Shown one piece after another: positions 54,066-64,000 of a DNA stretch of 64,000 bases. The first letter of the stretch is position 1. The number at the start of each line of letters is the position of its first letter. The notes below the pieces were generated by a model. It was not told where the DNA came from. It worked only from the letters and a program-made list of their open reading frames with translations, and ran no database searches. This stretch comes from Saccoglossus kowalevskii (lineage: Eukaryota; Hemichordata; Enteropneusta; Harrimaniidae): positions 558,792-622,791 of the forward strand of contig NW_003156734.1 in NCBI RefSeq assembly GCF_000003605.2, written 5' to 3'. Both the position numbers and the translations under genes were made by a program.

Positions 54066-55080
54066 ATTGTATCATTTTAGAAAAATTAATCAACTGATGC
54101 GTTTTAAGATCAACAGCATCGTCCGCCTGCACGGTGTTGTTCCGTTCGGACATTCCTCCCTCTACAACCCCGGTAACTCCAATCATAACCGTGTGTGTCA
54201 CGTGGTTGCACGATAGAAAGTTTACCGAACAATAAAAAGCTTTGTTACAATGACGGCCAAAAAGCGCTTGGAGCTTTGAATTTCTGATGTCTTCGGTTCA
54301 TTTCTGCCGATATATGTTGCAGATTTTTGTTGCAGTCTTGCAGTGACATCATAAACTTTGAGGTATAACACCTACTCATATATAATACACAACAGTGGTG
54401 GCACTGTTACCACGCTCGATGGTCACAAGGCCGGTAAAGCATAATAACATAATAATTTACCATTTCCAGTAGGACTAAAAACGAACACATCAGAGTCAGA
54501 ACTAAGTAGCTTGAATAGCTTTGGTTTGAATATCTGTGAGTTGCATTATCGGGGCGGGCATTTTCACCGTCTGGCAACCATCATGGTGAAAACAAAGGCC
54601 AAAAACTCTTAGAAAACAGTACTTTGGGATGGTTGTTGAGACTCCCCTGAGCAGAGTAACAAGATTACCCATACATATGCAACATATTTAAATTAATGTG
54701 TTTAATTATCAAACACTAATGTATCAAATTCTACACTTAGGGATAATCTTTCTGTTCGGTGTTTTAATCGGAACATGTTAATTTCGTGATTAACTAACTG
54801 AATACGTGATGATTTCTTTGTCATCTTCATTTGGTCCTGTAACATTCATTTTGACTCATGCAAAACAAGAACTTAGGCGTATGAGTCACTGTAATGCCTC
54901 ATTGAAGTCACAGTAACGCGAGACCGAGGCAGAATTACAGTGTACCTGTGTCCATATACTGTGTCCAATATACTGGACCTACTGGACATTGGTCCCTTGA
55001 ATGAGGTCGACGAAATATAATGTCAACCTTTGCCTTCATAATAAGATAAGCACACATTTAACATACATTCGTACAACTCA
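54066..55080. other. Region upstream of the plus-strand esterase
   Basis: Presumed promoter of the esterase starting at 55083. A minus-strand ATG frame at about 54080-54190, next to a CACGTG E-box, has coding texture but no donor site where one would be needed. Confidence 0.35.
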
Positions 55081-55082
55081 AA

Positions 55083-58000
55083 ATGTCCCCGTGGAATTTT
55101 GCAGCAGTCGTTTTGTGGCTTGTAATATGTGCATCTACTGGAAGCAGCGGCAATGAAAACCATATGACTTCGCACCAAGCTGACGGCCCGATTGTAGAGA
55201 CAAAATACGGTAAAGTACAGGGAGTTTTCCTCGATGGCGCAAAGGTCTTTTACGGGATTCCGTTCGCTGAACCTCCCACTGGAGATAATCGTTGGAGAAA
55301 TCCAACGCCACCGAAAAGTTGGTCTCCCGATATCTTGCAGGCGACGAAAATACCACCAGCGTGCCCCCAACACTGTGCCTTGCCTCCACTGATGTGTGCG
55401 AATGAGGTATTTAAATTATTGTTTTGCAAATATGCATTTAAATAAGTTCGTATATAACGTGACAACCTTCGATATAAAAAAATAATCTGCGTGCATACAT
55501 GAACTAATTCAGGCATACATTTATATCACGGCAAAAAGGAAACGTATGTCTCGTTTTATGACGTGAATAACTCTGATAACTATAATTTATTTATATGACC
55601 AATAAAAAAGACCATTTATATTTTTTCTTGCGAATGTTGTTCGGAATTACATAAAGTAGAACTAAATTAATTATCATACAAGTTATATGTTCTTTGTTGT
55701 GTGTATTTCTTTTTTTTTCCAAGACAAGTGAGGATTGTCTTTTAATGACAGTACACGCGCCATTAACATCAACTCATCTATCAAATCTACCGGTGATGGC
55801 GTACATCTATGGCGGCAGATATATAATGGGCAGTGGATATAATCTGTTACAGGATGGGCGTTATCTCGTGAACCACTCCAATATCATCCTTGTAGAGTTC
55901 AATTATCGAATAGGTTCGTATCAACATGCCCGTGATATCCTAATAACATGTGTGCCCTGATTACACAAAAGCAAAGGCAGTGATTTAGCTATCAATGTAT
56001 TGTGAATCTGATGATTAGTAGAGAATTATGACAAAACTAATCGATAAACTACAAAATACTGATCAGAATTAATTCGATTTCATAAACAACGACTAGTGAA
56101 ACAATATTATTCCTTAAACAAAGAATCGTTGAAATAAATATAAAGTTCAGATCCTATAAAATACGTTTAACAGGTTAAATTCACACAGTCCTGAAGTACG
56201 AGTATAAAAAATAGGTAAAGTTATACTTAACCAGTAGAGTATAGACGATGGTTTAATCAATCTCAGTAGTTATGTAGCCTCTTCTCGTCTCGCCGTTTGA
56301 TAAATATCACGTTTGAAGTACATCTAAAGCAGCGTCGGCTGCATGCAATTTTGCATGAGGGGGCCATCTGAAACGCTATTTCCTGCATTTTGAGGGGCAA
56401 ATTTTGCTGATACAAATGGTTTCAGCTTGATTTGGGGGCGACGCCCCACAACATTTTTTTCGGGTGGGCGATCGCCTTATCGGTATAAATGACAACATGG
56501 GGATCGCAGCTCATTTATTATGGGGTATCATTTCTAAATATATATTCTACATTTTTGGGGTAAAGGTCCTAGTCTTGTACTTTCATCTGTCATCAACCTC
56601 TTCTTACAATTCACAATTGCTATATTGCGAGACAACCAACTGCATTGCCTTGCAGGAATGGTGTAGTCAATGTTGACACATTCGATTGCCTACAGCTTAA
56701 GCTAAATGATCATATCATTCCATGTTATCAACGCAGTCAAAATGCAATCAAATGGCATTAGCATCGTATTAGCGATTTCATCACGCTATCCTTTGCAGGC
56801 GAAATATAATTAAACTTTATGAATTCCATAAGATTGCTGTGTATTCAGTCAAAGGTTGTTGTGGTGAAAATAAAATCTAATTCACATGCCTCTTCCACAT
56901 AATCAGGATCACATGCACCATCATTCATGAATGTTGTGTCGTAGATTACTATGTTGAATAGTTACATTCACTGTAGTCAAACTATGATGCACTTTATGTG
57001 TAAAATCATAATTATCATCTGTGACACATATATAAATATATGCCATTCAGGTGCTCTTGGGTTTCTTGTTGCTGGGAAAGGTAAAGATGCCGCAACTGGT
57101 AACTATGCTATCCATGATCAACGTCTTGCCTTGCAGTGGATACAAGACAACATTGTTGCTTTTGGTGGAAATCCAGATTCGGTAAGTCATATTCAGAAAG
57201 ATTCGAGAGGTGATAATTTTGGGTGACCAGAGGAGGTTTATGGTATTGAAAGTTAACAATATGTTTCACATATCTTGGGATAAATACATTCATTCTGTAT
57301 ACGTGGATGTAAAAATTAGAGAGCAAAAATATCAGACAACATATCTAAATATAGAACTATATTTTTACTATTTATGCAAAAGAACCTTTTCCAAGCAAGT
57401 AATAGAGAATCTAATAAAAAATACATGAGTTAGTCACTGAACTATGGTACTTTCACGCTCAAGCAAGACAAGCGATATGTGAGACATGTTGGCGAACTTA
57501 CCATACGGCCTGGGTATTTCTGTGTAGTTTTATAAAACATCAGTTCTGAATTGCAGACTCATAATATTATATTTCTGAGTCGCCTAGCCAATTTTTACAC
57601 ATACAAACTTGTACATACTATGTCTATGTAATTTGTTTTAACAACTAATTTGCTATATAATTTGTACTGTATTTTACTTTATTTGTACTTTCACTATACA
57701 CAGGCATACTAAAGTTCCTTTAAGTCTTACAATAGTAATTTAAAACACTCAATTACAGATGTAGTTTAGAAAAATCACGAATGTGCAGATTTGAGAATCA
57801 AACATGTTTAACTGGATACAGCTGGTTCAAGTTTAGAGAACAGTGTTTTGTAATTACAATGTGTACAGCCGATGGATGGAATTAACGATTGTGGTACGCG
57901 TGTTATCAATAATACGTGTCAATACGCAAACGTTTTTGATTAAGTACGTGAGTGCATTTTTGTTTTTCCAGGTGACTATTTTTGGTCAGAGTTCTGGTGC

Positions 58001-58988
58001 TGAATCTGTATCGATCCATCTGATTTCTGAGAAGAGTGAACACCTTTTTCATAGAGCTATAATTGAAAGTCACCCATTTGCCCTTCCATACAGGGTTCAT
58101 GCAGATGCCATTATTCTTGGCAACAAACTTGCCAAAGTCCTGAACTGTTCAACTGCTGACATGTCTTGTTTGAGGTCGAAATCATACGAGGAGATACTCG
58201 ATGCTCAGGAAAAAGTTGGTGGCGAAATAGTGAACCCATTTCGCCTGCTTGAGTTATTTCAACCCTGGGGTCCATGGGTTGGCAGTGATGACGTTCCGGA
58301 ACAACCAGTTGATGCTTTTTATTATGGGCTATTCAGTCACAAGCCAATAATGATCGGTTCTACTTCTGATGAAGGACGCGCAAATGTGTTCTTAGCTTAT
58401 AAAAAGCCAATAAGCAAATCCCAGTATTATGAGACAATTATTGCAGACTTTAGACTACGAGCGCTTGATGTATTATACCGATATCCACCAACTAAACTAG
58501 AGAGTGACGATCAGCGGGAAGTCTTATCGATAGTTGCTCACCAATACATGTTTGTCTGCCCAGAACAAGTTTCAGCTCGTGGAATATCAAAATACAGTGA
58601 TACTTGGCTGTATGTATTTGATCACGCAATCTCATTTGATGCATGGGGTCCCAACTATCATTGTTGTGTTAATCACCCTTGTCACGGATCTGAACTCCCA
58701 TTCATCTTCCATTCCCCATCTCTTGCTGGTTTCAATTTCACAATAGAGGAAGAAAGTCTCTCTCGTAGCCTGATGTATTATTGGACAAACTTTGCTCGCA
58801 CTGGAGATCCAAATAACAGTGGCTCTGAATGCATGCCCCTTAAACGAGATGGCTTTACAAAGTGGCCTAAGTATGACAAGTCAAAAAACTGGCAATATCT
58901 TCGTTTTATGACCCCTCAAAATGTAGTAATGGAAAATTACCTGAGCAAAGAATGTAACTTCTGGGATTCTTTAAATTACTACCCTTGA
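55083..58988 (+). CDS. Type-B carboxylesterase, crystal protein/D2-like (paralog 2)
   Basis: A complete 553-residue secreted hydrolase in four exons: 55083-55406, 55724-55913, 57051-57181, 57972-58988 (phases 0/1/0, GT-AG). Exons 2, 3 and 4 are 190, 131 and 1017 bases, exactly as in paralog 1. A signal peptide ([19 protein letters not shown]) precedes GKVQGVF and [10 protein letters not shown]. Then follow SEDCL (110-114), YGG at 137-139 where the oxyanion motif is normally [19 protein letters not shown] in exon 3, nucleophile elbow GQSSG (Ser222), acid in GSTSDEG (Glu349) and histidine in PCHGSELPF (His453). The triad is intact, but the Tyr in place of His in the oxyanion strand is unusual and may alter activity. 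AATAAA lies at 59041-59046, 53 bases past the stop. The substrate is not predictable. Confidence 0.93.
56325..56480 (-). repeat. GC-rich dispersed repeat, copy 2
   Basis: Reverse complement of the family at 42588-42812 and 60415-60645 (GCATGCAATTTTGCATG, GGGGCGACGCCCCAC), inserted in intron 2 of the plus-strand esterase. Confidence 0.7.
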
Positions 58989-59059
58989 CATTTTAGATTT
59001 AGAGAGAATTGCTAAATGATGAAGATGAACCTTGGTATATAATAAAAATAATCATAGTC

Positions 59060-60410
59060 AATTGTTGTCAATTATATTCAATTGATAGGTGGTGATCGTG
59101 AGTTCGAACCTTCTGGTCCATGTTGTAATGTTTATCTGTTTAATTGCATGTATGATACCAGTTCCATAATCAGTGTCAACCGTTGTTATCCCATTATTAA
59201 ATAAATCGTCTCTTGATTGTATGCAACACAATTGTGTCTCTATATCATGCTCTAAATGTTGTATGCCATGGTACTAATACAACACGTCTCAGAATCCACT
59301 ACAATACAGACATTTGATTCTATCAGTTGGCCAGTCATCAAAGTGGTTCCTGATTAACCTGGATATATATATCAATTTAGTGCCGCGTCATATTACATTT
59401 AGGAGGTTTTCTACATCTAAAACAAAGTGTCAAAAGAGCCTTAGCTTTGATCCCTAGAGACCCAGATTAAACAAGTGGACTATCGACTTAGTATGGAAAT
59501 CCAGTCGATGAACAAAAATATCGTACACACGACGTACAATCGGAGTGCTTTTTCACGAATCAAACATTACTGCTTATTTTGAATAGGTCTGACGTCTGGC
59601 CTACATTTTAAGATATATATATCGGAGAATTGTCAATAAAAATTACGTTCCCTACTGTGATATATACATTGCTGTTTCTCTAGAAAATACATAAGGCAAA
59701 TTATAATATACAAGCTTCTGGATTGCAAAGGTTTTACTACGATAACTTCCCCGTGTTTCTTATCAACCTAACCCATGCATCATCCTCATCATACGACTAA
59801 CTAAAGACACAAAACATTATTTCTAAAAGAAATTACCTGGCTTCCAATAGTTTCATATGAATACATATGAAGTTAATATTCTGTAGGTATATTAACTAAA
59901 TATCTCATCGTACATACACAGAAACTGACAACAGTGAATAGTTTGGAATAGGATTGAATCGTAGGTGTGTATTCAAAAGACATTTAATCAATATTGTAAT
60001 TCAGCATTTCATACACAGTGACTCGTCTCCAGATATACCACTTAGAGCAAATGCCACATTTGGTCCTACAACTGTAACCGTCAAAACGCATGTTTTTCTG
60101 ACTTCATTGTGCATTAGGAAAGCAACAATAATTATTTCCCCGGTAGAATGTGCATTTGAGTTAGCGCCCTCCATCGCTTACTTTTTATTATATTGTTTGT
60201 TTTTTATTGATATGTCGACAACATTCATTAGCCCTGTGAGGTCGTCACTGGAATATGGCAGTGCTGTTGGCTCCCTAAACTAAAACTAAACTGTCCTTCC
60301 ATGATAAATCTTTGCAACTTACCGAATTTGTTTGTGCTGCCACTATGAAGCAAACCGTTGGTCATGGATAGCATAGTTGCCCTGTGCAGGTCCTCTTTTT
60401 TTCCGAGCCA
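59060..60410. other. Non-coding stretch 3' of the plus-strand esterase
   Basis: No supported gene. An isolated tRNA B-box-like GAGTTCGAACC at about 59100 has no A box or pairing arms. A 109-codon plus frame at 59954-60283 has no recognisable domain. Confidence 0.45.
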
Positions 60411-60414
60411 CAAA

Positions 60415-60645
60415 AAACTCGGCGGCGGAACGGGGGGGCAGATGTGGCGATCAAAAAATGTTGGGGCGTTGCCCCTCCGAAATTGAGCAGGATGCAGTAA
60501 ATAGCGTTTCAGGGGGTCTAGATTTCAGAATTGTTAAGGAGGAGCATGCCCCGGACACCCTAGTAAAGTCATGCTTTCGGCGCAAGGTTGGTGAGCAACC
60601 CCCCCCCCCCCCAATGCAAAATTGTGTGCCGTCGCCTTCGATGAG
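60415..60645 (+). repeat. GC-rich dispersed repeat, copy 3
   Basis: Shares GTTGGGGCGTTGCCCCTCC, CAGGGGGTCTAGATTTCA and CAATGCAAAATTG with the copies at 42.6 and 56.4 kb, and includes a run of 14 C. Confidence 0.7.
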
Positions 60646-60877
60646 AGAGGTTTGCATAATCTCATCGGATCTGCTCCTACATAATAACGAATGGATACAA
60701 TCTAATTCGAATGTAAACTCATCCGCCTGTCATATACCACGGATTTTAAAGTAGCACTTTTTTAACATTTTATCGAGTCATCTTATAAGGTTTATCTTAT
60801 TATAAGTGTAAAGATACATGAAAGTTGGTACTGTAAACGTTACAATGGTTTGAATACAAGATTACAATATTCAGTCT

Positions 60878-63800
60878 TTAGTGGTTTGGTCGGTATCGGT
60901 AAGTTGTAATTTTCCCCCACTTTTTATTGTGTTTACTCATTTTCCCTTTCTCCTTTGCAGTGTAACGTTCAATCATTTCAATCAATTTAACAAATGTCTT
61001 CAAGTTGGCAAAATTTGGTCTTTTTTGTTGACACCTACATACATAGATAAATCTCTTGGCCAACAGAATCAGAAAATTAAGTAACATAGGACGAAGGCAA
61101 TCACCTAATATAAGGAATTCAGTGTCTAATGACCCTGGAGCTCCAACATGTTTTCCCCATTCTTCAATGAAATTTGTCCAGAATACATTGACGTGAACAC
61201 AGTGGCAGAACAGGTGAAGGAGAGTTCCATTTGGCCCTTTACAAAATGTACATGAACATGATTCAATTCTGGGAGGACATCTTATAGAGTATTGTGTGTG
61301 TAACCAGGATATTGTGAGAAATTTTCCACTGAAATTCTCTTAATTTTGAATCAATGGTTAGTTTAAATGGTGACCAGTAAATACCTCCCCATTCATTTAT
61401 AAATGAATTAAATGCTTTTATATAAAACCTTTCTGATCGTGGGGAAATGAAGTAATGTTTTACAATACCCCGGGTAACGGGTTTAATTTTGCACTGACTC
61501 AGATGATATTGCACTCCAATAAATGTTATACCTATCTCAGTATTCTCATCATTGGTCCTTCTAAATTTTGACATATCAACATTTTGTTTCCAGCTAGGTG
61601 GTATCGCTGCCATTTCAGATAGCAAGGACGGGCACCCCTCTCGACAAGATCTCCTTCCATTGTAGGACTTGACCATGTTCATTAAAAAGATGTCCAACAT
61701 ACTGAAATCCAGCTTCAAAAAAATAGTTGTTAAAAATACTTTTACCCCCTTGAAGTATATTGTAATTATTCCAGATAGCTTGGTTGAGGAAATGCTCCTC
61801 ATCTTTGCTTTCCCCAACCACAGAAATCCAGGCTTGCATCATTCTAAGATTTAGCCCCTTAAGTACAATAGGTAAAAGTTTTATTTTTAAATTGGCTCTC
61901 AACAGTAATTTGACTCCACCAATACTGTGCAATTTCCTATGTAAAAACCATTTCCATAGATGGGTATTGTTGTCGTGGTAACGCCTCAGCCAGTTTATAC
62001 TTTGGGCCTTAACTATAGCAAACATATCGGGCATGCTCAGCCCACCTTCTCCTACTTCCCCAACTACGGTTTTCCGTTCTTTTCCATTCCACAGAAATTG
62101 AAATAACAATTTATTAATTTCTTTCAGGATTCTATTAAGATTTAGTACATATTGGAGCCTAGAAATTCCCATAGATTTAATAATCTGTTTCTTTCCAAGC
62201 AGAGTTAGTTTTCTGAGTTTCCAAAATTGCGATGACATTCTGAGTTTCCCCATGGGCTCACTAAAGTTCTTTTCAGTAGCTAGTTTTTTATCATGGGAGA
62301 AATAAATTCCCACAATTTTGATAATATTCGGCCATTTCACTCTCAAAGGTTTGTCTTTACATTTTTTCATGCTTCCCAGCCACATCGCTTCACACTTCTC
62401 TTTGTTAACTGCAAGACCCGATATTTTTTCAAAATCTTTCAATATTTGGAAAAGTCCCCTACAGGAGGGGGGCAGTCAAGAAACATGTGATGTCGTCTGC
62501 AAAAGAAGCACTTTTTAATGGTTCCAAAACCCGGTACTGGGATTCCCTTAATTTCTTGATCTGACCGTATTGAGCATAAACATATTTCTGTAGTAAGATT
62601 GAATAACATTAGGGATATTGGATCTCCCTTTCTGACCCCTCGTCCTAGAGCGAAATATCCAGTATTAGTACCCCTATTCATAACACAGCTAACAATGTTT
62701 GAGTAAAGAGTTTTTGTCCACCTAATAAAGCTGGGTCCGAAATTGAATGTTTCAAGAGTTTTGAACAAAAAGGACCATTCTACCGTGTCAAAAGCCTTTT
62801 CCAGGTCTATTGTTAACAATATACCTGGCTTAGTTTCCTCATCCATATAGTTAAAAATGTTTTCTACAAGACTGACCACATCTCCTATTTCTCTATATTT
62901 TACAAAATCCGATTGAGTATTATGAATTATATCTGGGAGAACTTTTTCTCGTCTTTTGGCCAAACACTTTGGCCAATTTTTAAGAAACCTACTATCCCTA
63001 CCTTTTTTTCCCAACAATGTGATGACTGCCTGTCGCTGAGATGGGGATAATTGACCTTCTTTATACGCAGTGTTGAGGGAGTTAACTACACCAATGGCCA
63101 GAATTTGCTATAAAACTCTGCTGGCAAACCATCATTTCCTGGCGTTTTATTCACAGGCAGGGTTTTAATAATACATTTGGCTTCCTCCAAGGTGATAAGT
63201 TCCTCACATTTTTGAGCCTGGTCCTCAGTCAATTTTGGTATGTAAGGGTTTTGAAGATAAGTGGTTTGGGTGTTAAAATCAATACAGTTTTTAGGGTGGA
63301 GGCATACAGTTTTTCATAATAAAATTTGTTTATTTATTTCTTGGGACGGGATCACTGATCCATTTGTAGTTAAAAGATTGCTAATTTGTGATCTCTTGGC
63401 ATTCATTTTCTCAATTTGCAGAAAATATCTGGAGTTTTTCTCCCCTAATTCGTGCCAATTAGCTCGTGATCTAATGATCTGTCCCTCTGCGATGTCATAT
63501 TCTTTCTGAAGGGATTGTTTTGTTAATTCAAAGTTATTTATACAACCGGTTGTTGGACTGTATCCCATTTCGCCCTCCAATTCCGCTAATTCCTTTTCCA
63601 TTTTAAAGATTTTTTCTCTTTGTTTTTTACTTTTTTCTTGACTATAAGTCATGGTTGACCTCTTTATACAAAACTTTAACCAATCCCATAAAATCCGATG
63701 GTCCCGAATGGCCTCCCCTTCCTCAATCCACTTTGGAAATTTATCCTCAATTAATCTTAAGTAATCTCCAACTCGCAGCAAACTTAATACTTAGTGATAT

Positions 63801-64000
63801 AGCACAGTGGCCAGAGTGCACACATGGGATAATGTTTGCATCGATTGTAATATTTAACACAGACTGACTAGTGAGGAAGAAGTCCAACCTACTTTGTACA
63901 AAAGTGGGGTTAAATCGTTTTCATGTAAAGCCACTCAGATCTGGGTTCATGACCCTCCACACATCTACCATCTCCCCAGCTTCAATAAAATTATTCAAAA
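60878..64000 (-). mobile_element. LINE (L1/Tx1-like) ORF2, decayed and truncated by the window edge
   Basis: Read down the minus strand. At 63790-64000 is the end of the apurinic endonuclease domain, with EMVDVWRVMNP and VQSRLDFFLTS, an in-frame TGA at 63921-63923 where Trp is expected, and SGH in place of the catalytic SDH. The linker has IRSRANWHELGEKNSRYFL. The reverse transcriptase has LLTIDLEKAFDTVEW, GVRKGDPIS and FADD (62492-62503). The thumb/connection region follows, then a zf-RVT knuckle (CSCTFC...HLFCHC, about 61180-61265). ORF2 ends at 60878. Four or more frameshifts break it: near 62515 (A run), near 62466 (C run), near 61640 and near 61275. It cannot encode an active element. 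Domain order and the FADD box place it in the L1/Tx1 group; a closer assignment needs an alignment. Confidence 0.9.

Noticed and set aside
54080-54200. Minus-strand ATG frame next to a CACGTG motif as a first exon
   Set aside because: No usable donor at the end of the coding-like part and no downstream partner exon.
59088-59125. tRNA-like B box GAGTTCGAACC
   Set aside because: No A box, anticodon stem or acceptor stem could be paired around it.

Overview
The window is eukaryotic: AT-rich, gene-poor DNA with GT-AG introns, secreted and membrane proteins split over several exons, long microsatellites and many decayed transposons. The gene families (TRPC-type channels, type-B carboxylesterases of the 'crystal protein/D2' kind, a Golgi carbohydrate sulfotransferase, a Crypton/DUF3504 recombinase, an L1/Tx1-like LINE) point to a non-vertebrate metazoan, probably a marine invertebrate such as a hemichordate or lancelet. 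That placement is inference; nothing in the sequence fixes the species.

Layout. 0.2-1.1 kb: a dead LINE 3' end. 3.9-6.6 kb: a degenerate ~39-bp minisatellite split by an unrelated segment. 6.7-7.4 kb: a second degenerate repeat, whose inverted relative lies at 53.4-54.1 kb. 7.9-13.6 kb (minus): a carbohydrate sulfotransferase, with its catalytic terminal exon and a probable signal-anchor first exon. 14-23 kb: almost empty apart from a perfect 65-bp palindrome. 23.3-27.2 kb (minus) and 55.1-59.0 kb (plus): two complete four-exon carboxylesterase paralogs in opposite orientation with identical internal exon lengths. 31.1-41.9 kb and 44.9-52.1 kb (both minus): two tandem nine-exon TRPC-like channel paralogs, 640 and 627 residues, with matching intron phases. 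Their introns hold inverted copies of a ~650-bp LTR-like element, a frameshifted Crypton-type tyrosine recombinase, a large tetranucleotide array, an assembly gap and a local segmental duplication. 60.9-64.0 kb (minus): a decayed LINE running off the end.

The two functional themes are pairs of duplicated genes: the channels as a tandem pair and the esterases as an inverted pair enclosing them. The spliced exon structures were derived here by following splice sites, phases and homology between paralogs. They are internally consistent (every junction keeps phase), but no transcript evidence was available.
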